Positions 39,471-48,037 of a stretch of 64,000 bases of DNA are shown piece after piece. The stretch covers positions 451,908 to 515,907 of the forward strand of contig NZ_KB905371.1 in assembly GCF_000378985.1 (NCBI RefSeq). The letters are read 5' to 3'. The notes beneath the pieces were generated by a model. The model was not told the origin of the DNA and did not search any database. It saw only the letters and a list, made by a program, of their open reading frames with translations. The position numbers were made by a program, and so were the translations under genes. The DNA comes from Ensifer sp. BR816 (GTDB taxonomy: Bacteria > Pseudomonadota > Alphaproteobacteria > Rhizobiales > Rhizobiaceae). The stretch's first letter is position 1. The number at the start of each line of letters is the position of its first letter.

Positions 39471-39664
39471 CTCGGACGCATCTCCTGACCGTCCTTGATT
39501 GGCGGCAACTCCCTGCCAAAGCCGAAGAACCTCTCCCGGGCAGCACGCTGCTCGTGGGTGAGTGCAGGCTTGCCGCCGTCTCTGGAATTGACGATCAGAC
39601 CGGTCGCCACCGACGATAGAGGAACGGCAGCGAGCAAAAGGGTAATGAGGGTAATGCGGTTCAC
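39464..39664 (-). CDS. trbK: TrbK, entry-exclusion type small protein
   Basis: A 66-residue protein with an N-terminal hydrophobic helix (ITLITLLLAAVPLSSVATGL) and a charged tail. It occupies the trbK position between trbJ and trbL. Known TrbK proteins block entry of a second plasmid and several are lipoproteins; this one has no cysteine at all, so it cannot be lipidated in the usual way and may stay anchored by its helix. Its last about 25 residues (AARERFF, then DGQEMRPRW) closely resemble the C-terminus of TrbJ, the product of the overlapping upstream gene. Confidence 0.82.
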   Translation of the reverse strand: MNRITLITLLLAAVPLSSVATGLIVNSRDGGKPALTHEQRAARERFFGFGRELPPIKDGQEMRPRW

Positions 39665-40467
39665 CAGCGAGGCTCCATCTTTTGACCCTCGGGAATGCTC
39701 TTGACCTCGGCGTTGAAGAACTTTTCGCGCCGGGCCTGTGCGAGATCCTTGTCGGTCTGTTCGGTCTGCAGCCAGGTACCCGTCATGGTCATCTGCTGGG
39801 AGACGAGCCCGCGGAGCTTCTGCATCTGCGCGACTTGCTGGGCGGCAATCTGATGTCCGACCTGCAAGGCCTTCATCTGACCATCCGCTGTCTCGGACAT
39901 CGATCGCAGCGACAACATCGTGCTTTCCTCGCTGCCGAACTGATCGGCCGTGAGACTTGCCGCCTTCAGGGTGCTGGCGATCGTGTCGCGATTGGTGTCC
40001 GACCAGTTTTGGTACGTGGACGAGAAGCTCGCTGCATCCGGCAGATTGGTCTTGAGGTTGGCATAGCTCCGGAACCGCTGCTGAAGCACGTCGTCGGCAT
40101 TGGCCATCGAAAACGAAATGCTTTGGCCCTGCTCGACGATGCTGCGCAGTTGCTCGAGATCGTTCTCGATCTCACCCCACATGTGAGATGGAAGGGTCGC
40201 CGTATTCTGGAGCAGGTTATGATAGATGTTCAGCTGGGTTTCGATCTGCTGCGCAATCTGGCTGATCTGCGTCAGCTGATTCTGAATTTGCTCGCCGGAT
40301 TGACCGACGAGCGACACCAGTTCCCCATTGTTGAGGATCTGTGTCCATTCGGTTGCAGCGCCGGTTGCCGTGCCGGCTTGCATGGAATCGGGTGCGACGA
40401 TGGTTGCCGCGGCGACGGCCAATAGACCGGCGAGCCAGTTAGTCAAAATTGAGCAGCGATGCGGCAT
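39661..40467 (-). CDS. trbJ: TrbJ, VirB5-like minor pilus protein
   Basis: A 268-residue secreted protein with a signal peptide ([20 protein letters not shown], to about 31) followed by long alpha helices rich in Gln (LTQISQIAQQIETQLNIYHN), the pattern of TrbJ/VirB5. It is expected at the pilus tip or in the periplasm. It overlaps trbE by 29 bases and trbK by 4. The last residues GQKMEPRW after ARREKFF are repeated, slightly changed, at the end of TrbK. Confidence 0.93.
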   Translation of the reverse strand: MPHRCSILTNWLAGLLAVAAATIVAPDSMQAGTATGAATEWTQILNNGELVSLVGQSGEQIQNQLTQISQIAQQIETQLNIYHNLLQNTATLPSHMWGEIENDLEQLRSIVEQGQSISFSMANADDVLQQRFRSYANLKTNLPDAASFSSTYQNWSDTNRDTIASTLKAASLTADQFGSEESTMLSLRSMSETADGQMKALQVGHQIAAQQVAQMQKLRGLVSQQMTMTGTWLQTEQTDKDLAQARREKFFNAEVKSIPEGQKMEPRW

Positions 40468-42895
40468 CGTAAACTCCTCTCGTGTTTAGCCAGTGGATCG
40501 GCCAGTCCCGGCCATGTTCGGATTCAAGCGCCCGGATGCGCTTCAGGTCCTCCTTGCCGGAGGCGCCGACAAAGCTCAGCGCGAGGGGGCCGAGCGCCAT
40601 GTCGAAGAGGCGCCTGCCCTCAGGTGTGGCAACGTAATATTCGCGCTTGGGGGTCGCGCCCGCGACGATGTCGATCTGACGCTCGTTGAAGCCGATGCGT
40701 TCATAAAACTCCCGTGTTCCCCGCTCGCGCGCGGCGCCGTTCGGGAGGCAGATCTTCGTGGTGCACGACTCCTTCAGCACATCAATGATCCCCGAGCGTT
40801 CTGCATCAGAGATGGATTGGGTCGCCAGAACGACAGCGCAGTTCGCCTTGCGCAGCACCTTCAGCCATTCGCGGATCTTGGCTCGAAACACGGGGTGACC
40901 GAGCATCAGCCAGGCTTCGTCCAGCACGATCAGGGTCGGCGAGCTGTCGAGGCGCTTTTCGATGCGGCGGAACAGGTAGGTGAGCACCGGCACAAGATTG
41001 CGCTCGCCCATGTTCATGAGATGCTCGATCTCGAAGGTCTGGAAGGTGCCGAGCGAGAGGCCATCCTGTTCGGCGTCGAGCAACTGGCCCATCGGGCCAT
41101 CGACAGTATAGGAGTGCAGCGCATCCTTGATCTCGCGCATCTGAACGCCAGACACAAAATCCGAGAGCGACCGACCTGCGGCGCCGGCCATCAGTCCCAC
41201 CTGCCGGGAAATGACGTTGCGATGATCGGGCGTGATGGCGACGCCTTGCAGTGCGACCAGTATCTCGATCCATTCCGTTGCCCAGGCCCGGTCTGCATCG
41301 CTTCCCAGATCGGACAACGGGCAGAAGGCGAGCGCCCTCCCCTCACCTTCGTTGTCGCCACCGATCTCATAGTGATCGCCGCCGGCGGCGAGGGTCAGGG
41401 GCAGAAGCGAGTTACCTTTGTCAAATGCAAAGATCTGGGCGCCGTCGTAACGCCGAAACTGCGCGGCGATCAGTGCCAGAAGCGTCGACTTGCCTGAGCC
41501 GGTCGGACCGAAGACGAGGGTATGACCAACGTCGTCGACATGAAGGTTGAGACGAAACGGCGTCGAGCCGCTTGCCACCTGCATGAGCGGCGGCGAATTC
41601 GGCGGATAGAATGGGCACGGAGCGACCGGATTCCCGGACCAAACGGCGTTGAGAGGAATCAGGTCGGCGAGATTGCTGGTGTTGATCAGTGGTTCGCGGA
41701 TATTGCAATACCAGTTGCCGGGAAGGCTGCCAAGATAGGCGTCCGTGGCATTGAGCGTTTCGATCCGTGCTCCGAATCCTTCGGCCTGGATGAGCCGGCG
41801 GATCGCTTCCGCGTTTTCCTGGAGCGCCTCGCGATTCTCATCAAAAAGCACGATGACCGGAGTGTAGTAGCCGTAGGCGACCAACTGCGACGAAGCCTGT
41901 GCGATCGCGTCCTCGGTCTCGGCCACCATGGCCATGGCGTCTTGATCAACCGCCCGGCTCTGCGTCTGGAACAATTGATCGAAGAACGGCCGGACCTTCT
42001 GTTGCCACTTCTTGCGCGTGCGTTCGAGCTTCTGACGGGCTTCCTCGGCATCGAGGAAGATGAAGCGCGACGACCAGCGATAGGTAAGCGGCATCCGGTC
42101 GAGGCTATTGAGTATCCCGGGCCAACTCTCCGCTGGCATACCGTCGATGGCGACAACGCCGAGGAAACGATTCTCGATTTTCGGCGTCAGGCCATGTTCG
42201 AGCTCGGCTGTCGCGATCCAATCGAGATACATCGGTACGTCAGGAAGCCTGATCGGATGGTTTTCCCCGGTGATGCAGAAGCGAACGAACTGCAGCAGCT
42301 CATCGTACCGGGCAATCCGAGTTCCTTCCCTTTCGCTGACCTCGCGCGTCTCCATCCGCCCGATCGAAAGAGTGTTGCCTAGATACTGCTCGATCTCGCG
42401 GACGGCGTTCTTGAACATGAAAAGCACCGTGTCCGCGTAGGATTCCTTGCGGCTTTCCTCGTCCGAATAGATGTATTTGCTAAGCGCGGTCTTCTTGGAC
42501 TCCAGTGGCCGATAGGTGAGAACGATCGCGTGCTTGCTTTCGAAGTGCCCGTGCTCGCGAACAAAATGCGCCCGGCGCTCGGCGTCGATCGCACGTGTGA
42601 CTGGATCGGGGAAATGACCCCGATCCTGGGACGGGTAGTCGATCGTCGGAATGCGGATGGCCTCGACCTGGATCATCCAGCCACTCCCAAGCCTCGACAG
42701 GATCGCATTGATCTGCCGCGACAGCTCGTTGCGTTCGAGAGCGGTCGCACTTTCGGAATCCGGGCCGGCAAAGTACCAGCCCGCCATGAGACTGCCGTCC
42801 TTCAAGAGCAGCACCCCATTGTCGACGAGGCCGGCGTAAGGAACGAGATCGGCGAACGAAGGGCCTGTGGCCCGGAAGCGTTTCAAAGCTACCAC
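40439..42895 (-). CDS. trbE: TrbE, VirB4-type ATPase
   Basis: An 818-residue VirB4/TrbE/CagE ATPase that powers assembly and transfer. It has an N-terminal TrbE domain, then Walker A VFGPTGSGKSTLL (near 465) and Walker B TLIVLDEAWLML (near 655), with VLATQSISDAERSGI following. The length is normal. It begins 10 bases after trbD and overlaps trbJ at its 3' end. Confidence 0.96.
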   Translation of the reverse strand: MVALKRFRATGPSFADLVPYAGLVDNGVLLLKDGSLMAGWYFAGPDSESATALERNELSRQINAILSRLGSGWMIQVEAIRIPTIDYPSQDRGHFPDPVTRAIDAERRAHFVREHGHFESKHAIVLTYRPLESKKTALSKYIYSDEESRKESYADTVLFMFKNAVREIEQYLGNTLSIGRMETREVSEREGTRIARYDELLQFVRFCITGENHPIRLPDVPMYLDWIATAELEHGLTPKIENRFLGVVAIDGMPAESWPGILNSLDRMPLTYRWSSRFIFLDAEEARQKLERTRKKWQQKVRPFFDQLFQTQSRAVDQDAMAMVAETEDAIAQASSQLVAYGYYTPVIVLFDENREALQENAEAIRRLIQAEGFGARIETLNATDAYLGSLPGNWYCNIREPLINTSNLADLIPLNAVWSGNPVAPCPFYPPNSPPLMQVASGSTPFRLNLHVDDVGHTLVFGPTGSGKSTLLALIAAQFRRYDGAQIFAFDKGNSLLPLTLAAGGDHYEIGGDNEGEGRALAFCPLSDLGSDADRAWATEWIEILVALQGVAITPDHRNVISRQVGLMAGAAGRSLSDFVSGVQMREIKDALHSYTVDGPMGQLLDAEQDGLSLGTFQTFEIEHLMNMGERNLVPVLTYLFRRIEKRLDSSPTLIVLDEAWLMLGHPVFRAKIREWLKVLRKANCAVVLATQSISDAERSGIIDVLKESCTTKICLPNGAARERGTREFYERIGFNERQIDIVAGATPKREYYVATPEGRRLFDMALGPLALSFVGASGKEDLKRIRALESEHGRDWPIHWLNTRGVYDAASLLNFD

Positions 42896-42905
42896 GACCG
42901 CCTCC

Positions 42906-43205
42906 TCAATGCCGCCGCCACGGCGAACTGGTCGCCCTATAGTAGGGGTAGTAGGAAATGTGCCTCATGTAGACTTGCCGCATCAGTGGATCGAATTTCG
43001 CCATCATCCTGAGCAGCCAGAGGATCACGACCCAGACGGCGATACCGAAGAGCGCCGAATAGACCGTCAGAACGACGAAGATCAGGATGACGGCAGCGAG
43101 CCCGGTGAGCAGCACCAGCTCCCGATCGGCGCCCATCAGGAGGTTCGGGCGGGTCAGAGCGCGATGAATGCGACTACGCTGCAGGCCGGACAGGGACTCA
43201 GCCAT
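42906..43205 (-). CDS. trbD: TrbD, VirB3-like membrane protein
   Basis: A 99-residue protein with two adjacent membrane helices ([20 protein letters not shown] and [20 protein letters not shown]) after a basic start containing the [12 protein letters not shown] motif of TrbD/VirB3. It works next to TrbE. It overlaps trbC by 8 bases. Confidence 0.93.
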   Translation of the reverse strand: MAESLSGLQRSRIHRALTRPNLLMGADRELVLLTGLAAVILIFVVLTVYSALFGIAVWVVILWLLRMMAKFDPLMRQVYMRHISYYPYYRATSSPWRRH

Positions 43206-43578
43206 TGCCCCCCTCCCCTTCTCCGTTGAAGCCGAACGACTGCCTCTGCTCGTCCGTCAGTCCGATCGACGCGCCGGTCGCGCCGAACAGGCCGACTATT
43301 TGGGTGGCGCCAAGCAGGATGCCGGCGACGAGGACGACATAGACGAGCCGCCGGGCAAAATCGTTGAGTTCGCCGCCGAAGATGAGCATGCCCCCGGCGA
43401 TTGCCATTGCTGCAAGGGCAATGGCGCCCGCGACGGGACCGGTGATCGACTCCTGAATTTGCTCCAGCGGCGCTTCCCACGGCAGCCCGCCGCCACCAGA
43501 GCTGGCGAGCGCGGGAGCAAACGGCCCGAGAACCATGGGCGCGGCAAGGAGCGCGACGATGATGACTTTACGCGACAT
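43198..43578 (-). CDS. trbC: TrbC, VirB2-like pilin precursor
   Basis: A 126-residue prepilin. It has a signal peptide ([18 protein letters not shown], cleavage near 26), two hydrophobic segments ([20 protein letters not shown], and [20 protein letters not shown]) and a Gly-rich tail. In this family the subunit is cut at both ends and made circular by the TraF peptidase. It overlaps trbB by 11 bases. Confidence 0.94.
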   Translation of the reverse strand: MSRKVIIVALLAAPMVLGPFAPALASSGGGGLPWEAPLEQIQESITGPVAGAIALAAMAIAGGMLIFGGELNDFARRLVYVVLVAGILLGATQIVGLFGATGASIGLTDEQRQSFGFNGEGEGGNG

Positions 43579-44545
43579 GACGCACCTCCTGCTCTTCGGT
43601 CAGCTGGTCTGATTCGATCGCGTATTCGCCGCCCGCAAACCGCTCGACCTGAATGAGGTCGCGTATACGCCGTCCGCGCGAAGTTCGTTCGATGGAGACG
43701 ATAAGGTCGACCGCCTCGCCGATGACCTCTTGCATCGGCTGCTGGCTTGCCTCAGCGGTCAGCTGTTCTAGCCGTCGTAGCGCCGACGCGGCGGTATTCG
43801 AGTGGATTGTCGCCACGCCACCGGGATGACCGGTGTTCCACGCCTTGAGCAATGTGAGGGCAGCGCCGTCGCGGACCTCGCCGACGACGATCCTGTCCGG
43901 CCGAAGCCGCATCGTGCTCTTTAGGAGCCGCGCCATGTCGACAGTATCGCTCGTGTGCAGGAGCACGGCATTCTCCGCCGCGCATTGGATCTCAGCCGTA
44001 TCCTCAAGGATGAGGAGGCGTTCTTCGGGAGCTGACTTGACGATTTCGTCGATGACCGCATTAGCCAGCGTTGTCTTGCCAGAGCCCGTTCCTCCGGAAA
44101 TGATGATGTTGAGCCTGGCGGCAATCGCGCTGCGGATCGTCGACGCCTGATGGGCGGTCATCACGCCAGAACGCACAAAGTCGTCGAGCGGGATCAGCCG
44201 TGAGGCCCGACGGCGAATGGTAAAAGTCGGCTTTGCCACCACTGGAGGCAGCAGTCCTTCAAAACGGTGGCCGCCGATGGGCAGTTCGCCGGAGATGATC
44301 GGTTGCTCAGCATCCACCTCCGACCGAAGGGCATGAGCGACGGTTCCGATCACCATTTCCGCGGCGGCGGCGGATATTTCGCCGGCCGGCGCAACACCGT
44401 GACCGAGCCGTTCGACGAACAGCTTTCCATCAGGATTAAGCATTATCTCGACGACGGTCGGATCGTCCAGGGCTGCGCACAGGTGATCGCCGAGCGCGTC
44501 CTGAAGTTTGCGAACGAGTCGCGGATGGGAACGAAGCTGGTTCAA
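43568..44545 (-). CDS. trbB: TrbB, VirB11-type traffic ATPase
   Basis: A 325-residue hexameric secretion ATPase of the GspE/VirB11 family. It has an N-terminal domain to about 130, Walker [14 protein letters not shown] (near 150), an Asp box ([12 protein letters not shown]), Walker [21 protein letters not shown] and a His box ([14 protein letters not shown]). It starts 11 bases after traI and is co-transcribed with it. Confidence 0.96.
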   Translation of the reverse strand: MNQLRSHPRLVRKLQDALGDHLCAALDDPTVVEIMLNPDGKLFVERLGHGVAPAGEISAAAAEMVIGTVAHALRSEVDAEQPIISGELPIGGHRFEGLLPPVVAKPTFTIRRRASRLIPLDDFVRSGVMTAHQASTIRSAIAARLNIIISGGTGSGKTTLANAVIDEIVKSAPEERLLILEDTAEIQCAAENAVLLHTSDTVDMARLLKSTMRLRPDRIVVGEVRDGAALTLLKAWNTGHPGGVATIHSNTAASALRRLEQLTAEASQQPMQEVIGEAVDLIVSIERTSRGRRIRDLIQVERFAGGEYAIESDQLTEEQEVRHVA

Positions 44546-44556
44546 GGCGATCTCCT

Positions 44557-45177
44557 TTACGCTACCTGGCTGACGGTGAGTTCGGATCGGTAGTTCGGTG
44601 GCCGGAGCTTCTGGAATCTGTCCGCATCCGCGGGCAATGTGCCCGCTACGGCCATGGTTACGCCGATCTTCTCGGGAGCACCCAGGCGCTGCAGCGACCA
44701 GCCAACGCGAGCGAGGATTCGCTCGAACCGAAGATCAGTCACGGTGACGATCTCGGTGTAGTTATTCCCAATGCACCATTCGATGATGCCTGCGAACATG
44801 GTCAGCGTGGCCTCATGGACGGAGCCGTCTCCCTTCCCCTCTTCGAGCGTTGTGTCGACGCAGAATCGGGAGCTCTCGATCATCGACGGATGGGCGTTCA
44901 GGCGACCTTGCGGAAGTAGCGAGGGAAACACATCTGCCAGCATGGTCGGGCCCGTAGCAGGCAGAAGGCGTGCACATCCCGCCAGTCGGCCGGCCGTAGA
45001 GATGGCCAGGATGTAGGTCGGTTCCAGATCGTCGAACGCATCTGCCTCACGGCCAGCCGCAACGTCGACGTCCCACTTCAGACGGTCCGAAAAGACCTTG
45101 GCGCGCAGCTCGTGGTGGCTGTGCAGCAGCTGAACTTCTCGGACATTTCTCGGTTCTGAGATCGCGAGAATCTGCAT
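44557..45177 (-). CDS. traI: TraI, acyl-homoserine-lactone synthase
   Basis: A 206-residue LuxI-family enzyme. It makes an acyl-homoserine lactone (3-oxo-C8 in Ti plasmids) from S-adenosylmethionine and acyl-ACP. Conserved residues of the family are visible: Arg and Phe in LRAKVFSDRLKWDV, Glu/Asp in the AGREADAFDD region, GCARLLPATGPTML, and ESSRFCVD. The ribosome site is GGAGAG before the ATG. First gene of traI-trb, so signal production and the mating channel rise together, a positive feedback loop through TraR. Confidence 0.96.
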   Translation of the reverse strand: MQILAISEPRNVREVQLLHSHHELRAKVFSDRLKWDVDVAAGREADAFDDLEPTYILAISTAGRLAGCARLLPATGPTMLADVFPSLLPQGRLNAHPSMIESSRFCVDTTLEEGKGDGSVHEATLTMFAGIIEWCIGNNYTEIVTVTDLRFERILARVGWSLQRLGAPEKIGVTMAVAGTLPADADRFQKLRPPNYRSELTVSQVA

Positions 45178-45237
45178 GAATCTCTCCGTAGTTGTTGGAC
45201 GACGGGGAAATCAGCACGAATCGGAATTGGGTGTCAG

Positions 45238-45253
45238 TTGTAGAATCCTACAA
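45238..45253. promoter_or_regulatory. Candidate tra box 1 (TraR binding site)
   Basis: TTGTAG-AATC-CTACAA, a perfect 6-bp inverted repeat with a 4-base centre, 61 bases upstream of the traI start. Size and dyad match an 18-bp LuxR-type box. The sequence differs from the classical Ti box, as expected for a divergent TraR. Confidence 0.6.
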
Positions 45254-45334
45254 GGTTTTTGAGCCCCGATTCGCTTGGCAGCGCGGTTTGGCTACGCGCC
45301 GGACAGGTTTCGCGCATTTTTCGAAGAGGCAAAC

Positions 45335-45352
45335 CTATGTAGGATTCACAGT
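45335..45352. promoter_or_regulatory. Candidate tra box 2
   Basis: CTATGTAGGATTCACAGT shares TGTAGGATTC with the reverse complement of tra box 1; the second arm is shortened. It lies 179 bases upstream of repA and could activate the rep side. Confidence 0.45.
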
Positions 45353-45447
45353 AAAACAGACAGGGAACGTGGAAGGCCTGATTATTTGCTAAGCCACTGA
45401 TTGAACGCGGAAATCGAACGTTTCCGCCCGCTGCCTCTATGGGGACC

Positions 45448-45500
45448 GTTAACCGTTCGTTAACCAAGCAGCGTTTGACGCAACTCGGGAATCGGTTAAC
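45448..45500. promoter_or_regulatory. Three GTTAAC sites and probable repA promoter
   Basis: GTTAAC occurs at 45448-45453, 45459-45464 (11 bases apart, one helical turn) and 45495-45500. The third overlaps the -10 of a possible promoter, TTGACG at 45475-45480 and TAACTG at 45497-45502 (spacer 16). RepA proteins repress their own operon by binding near the promoter, so these repeats may be its operator. Confidence 0.35.
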
Positions 45501-45530
45501 TGTAGCCGCGACGGAATTTGGGCGACGATC

Positions 45531-46769
45531 ATGAAAAAAGCGTCGCGAGTGATGACAACCATGAATATGCGGCCAGAAAACATGATCGAATCGTCCGCCG
45601 AGAAGATTAGCAGACAGGCTCAATTGCTGTCCGCACAGCTTCAATCGCTGCGGGAGCGGATTTACGAGCCGAATGCGATCAAAACATTGAAAACCTACAC
45701 CTCACGTGAGGTGGCTGGACTGCTCGGAATAGCTGAATCGACTTTGCGGCAAATGTCGTTGGATGGTGAGGGCGTCATCCCTGACCGCCACGACAACGGC
45801 CGTCGCGCCTACACGCTTGAGCAGATCAACGAGACGCGTGAACACCTGGCGCGAAAGCGACCTCACGACGCGCTTGAATTTCTGCCCCGCCGAAGACGCT
45901 CGGACAAGCTGCAAGTAATTGCGGTCGCTAACTTCAAAGGGGGCTCGGCCAAGACGACAACGACCGTTCATCTCGCTCACTATCTGGCTATCGCTGGGTT
46001 ACGTGTTCTGGCCCTCGACCTCGATCCACAGGCCTCGCTGTCGGCCATGTTCGGCTATCAACCAGAATTCGATGTCGATGAGAATGAGACGGTCTATGCG
46101 GCAATTAGATACGATGACCGGCGGCGCCCGATACGAGATGTCATCCGGAAAACTTACTTTTCTGGTATCGATCTGATCCCCGCTAACCTTGAACTCATGG
46201 AGTATGAGCACGAGACTCCACAGGCAATTGCCGATGGTCACGGTCGTGGAGACGAGATTTTTTTCCGGCGTCTGTCTTCTGTCATTCGCGAAGTGGAAGC
46301 TGACTACGATGTGGTTTTGATCGACGCGCCACCGCAGCTCGGCTATCTGACGCTCGGGGCATTGTGCGCCGCGACCGGACTGCTGATTACCATTCATCCG
46401 GCGATGATAGACGTCGCGAGTATGAACCAGTTTTTGGCGATGATGAGCGACCTCATGCACGTCATCGAAGAGCGCGGTGGCGTGCTCAAGCACGACTTCA
46501 TTCGGTATGTCATAACCCGCCACAATCCAAACGACGGTCCACAGGTCAATGTCGTAACTTTGCTACGCTCTCTGTTCAAAGAGGATGTTCTAGCGCCAGC
46601 AGTCGTCGAGACTACGGCGATCGCGAGCGCCGGCCTTGAGAAGAAAAGCCTCTATGAGATGAGTCGGGGAAGCGTCGGCCGCGATACTCTCAATCGCGCT
46701 TTGGAGTCAGTCGATTCTGTCAATAAAGAGATTCTTCGGCACATCAAAGAGGTGTGGGGCAGGTCATGA
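45531..46769 (+). CDS. repA: RepA, ParA-type partition ATPase
   Basis: A 412-residue RepA of the repABC family. It has an N-terminal helix-turn-helix (YTSREVAGLLGIAESTLRQM, about 56-75), deviant Walker A FKGGSAKTTTTVHLA (near 137), Walker A' LALDLDPQASLS and Walker B YDVVLIDAPPQLG. With RepB it segregates the plasmid and represses the operon. Several ATGs occur in the first 18 codons and the first is used here. The repB start overlaps its stop (ATGA). Confidence 0.96.
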   Translation: MKKASRVMTTMNMRPENMIESSAEKISRQAQLLSAQLQSLRERIYEPNAIKTLKTYTSREVAGLLGIAESTLRQMSLDGEGVIPDRHDNGRRAYTLEQINETREHLARKRPHDALEFLPRRRRSDKLQVIAVANFKGGSAKTTTTVHLAHYLAIAGLRVLALDLDPQASLSAMFGYQPEFDVDENETVYAAIRYDDRRRPIRDVIRKTYFSGIDLIPANLELMEYEHETPQAIADGHGRGDEIFFRRLSSVIREVEADYDVVLIDAPPQLGYLTLGALCAATGLLITIHPAMIDVASMNQFLAMMSDLMHVIEERGGVLKHDFIRYVITRHNPNDGPQVNVVTLLRSLFKEDVLAPAVVETTAIASAGLEKKSLYEMSRGSVGRDTLNRALESVDSVNKEILRHIKEVWGRS

Positions 46770-47803
46770 CCAATCCGCGCGACCGCAATCAGCGAATGAA
46801 AAGCTTGTTTGCCAACGTAAATCCTGACGAGTTGGTCAGACCGTCGGCTGCCATATCAGCTGACGCGGAGAAGCGGCGCGTGGGCTCGGCCGCTGTCAAA
46901 TCAATGGACAGGGCATTTGTCTCCATCGAGGAGGAAAACAAGCGGCTCCATGAGCAGCTGCTGTCGGCTGAGTCGATAATCGAGATTAATCCTGACAACG
47001 TAGTTCCCTCGTTCGTCAGCGATCGGCTCGACATTGAGGGAGACCGGACGTTTGAAGCCTTTGTCGAAGGAATAAGGGAGGCTGGACAAAAGCTTCCCAT
47101 CCTTGTCCGTCCCCTCCCCGGCCGATCGGGCCACTATCAGGCGGCGTATGGGCATCGTCGACTTCGGGCGTGCCGGATTCTGAAACGCCCGGTCAAAGCG
47201 ATTGTACGAGATCTTTCCGATGAGGAACTGATCATCTCTCAGGGGGTCGAGAACTCTGAGCGCCTCAACCTGTCCTTCATCGAGCAGGCCCTTTTCGCCC
47301 TGACTCTCAAGGAGAAGGGTTACAGCCGCGAGACGATCTCCGAAGCGCTTGGCCGAAAGGAACAGAAGAACGTCGCCTATATTTCCTTCCTGACAAACGC
47401 CGCGGCGGCGTTCCCCGAAGATCTCATCCGGCTGATAGGCTCGGCGCCTTCGATCGGCAGACCGAAGTGGGAAAAACTCGGCTCTCTCATTCAGAACCGG
47501 TCGCTCAATGCGACGCAGCGCCATGCCGTCGAATCCCTCACCTCGAGCGATGGGTGGGCGTCGGCCGACAGCGATCAGCGCTTCTCGTTGGTTTTGGGAG
47601 CGTTGGACAATGGAGGAAAGTCGGAGAGTGCCGTCACCGAGTTAGCGATCGGAGATGGCAGCGTAGTCGTCGCCAAACGATCTGGAAATGCAATGACTTT
47701 CTCGATCCCTGAGAAGCGTATCCCAGGTCTATCGGCATGGCTTCTGGAACGCCTTCCAGATCTCGTGCAGGAATATCGCGCCACCCAGAAAGAGGGCTCT
47801 TAG
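46766..47803 (+). CDS. repB: RepB, ParB-type centromere-binding protein
   Basis: A 345-residue RepB. It has a ParB/Srx-like domain (ILVRPLPGRSGHYQAAYGHR, about 110-135), a central helix-turn-helix (YSRETISEALGRKEQKNVAY) and a C-terminal dimerisation part. It binds parS sites. The ATG at 46766 overlaps the repA stop; a GTG four codons upstream is possible. It should bind the two AGTTACAGCTGTAACT palindromes at the end of repC. Confidence 0.95.
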   Translation: MTNPRDRNQRMKSLFANVNPDELVRPSAAISADAEKRRVGSAAVKSMDRAFVSIEEENKRLHEQLLSAESIIEINPDNVVPSFVSDRLDIEGDRTFEAFVEGIREAGQKLPILVRPLPGRSGHYQAAYGHRRLRACRILKRPVKAIVRDLSDEELIISQGVENSERLNLSFIEQALFALTLKEKGYSRETISEALGRKEQKNVAYISFLTNAAAAFPEDLIRLIGSAPSIGRPKWEKLGSLIQNRSLNATQRHAVESLTSSDGWASADSDQRFSLVLGALDNGGKSESAVTELAIGDGSVVVAKRSGNAMTFSIPEKRIPGLSAWLLERLPDLVQEYRATQKEGS

Positions 47804-47823
47804 ATGAAATTACAACCGAATTG

Positions 47824-47856
47824 AAAAAGGGCCTACCGACGCCAATCGGTAGACCC
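47824..47856 (-). terminator. Terminator of the antisense RNA
   Basis: An 11-bp stem (GGGTCTACCGA and TCGGTAGGCCC on the minus strand, one mismatch), a 6-base loop and then TTTTT. On the plus strand the same hairpin lies in the repC leader. Confidence 0.75.
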
Positions 47857-47905
47857 TTGATCCATTAGCCACCAGACCGAAACCGATCCGCGACATCACT
47901 TTAGC
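47824..47905 (-). ncRNA. repABC countertranscribed RNA (incompatibility RNA)
   Basis: The minus strand of the repB-repC gap has a good promoter: -35 TTGATT (47935-47940) and -10 TAGAAT (47912-47917) with a 17-base spacer. About 50 bases further is a strong terminator hairpin, arms 47829-47839 and 47846-47856 with one mismatch, followed by five T. The RNA of about 80 bases would pair with the leader of repC mRNA and limit RepC synthesis, the known role of this RNA in repABC plasmids. It is the main determinant of copy number and incompatibility. Confidence 0.8.
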
Positions 47906-48037
47906 AATCTGATTCTAGGACGGCCGGGCCAAACAATCAAGTCTCTGTAACTCCAGAGGCCGATTTTTTGCGCCCTCCTGCTGGCTTCCCAAATAACCGA
48001 AGATGGGAGCGGTGGCTCACGCCGCTGTGGGAATCCT

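Larger units (their letters stand above)
45178..45530. promoter_or_regulatory. traI/repA divergent regulatory region
   Basis: A 353-bp gap holding divergent promoters for traI-trb (minus) and repABC (plus), two related TraR-box candidates and three GTTAAC repeats, all listed separately. On Ti plasmids the same arrangement lets TraR raise both transfer and plasmid copy number. Confidence 0.7.
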
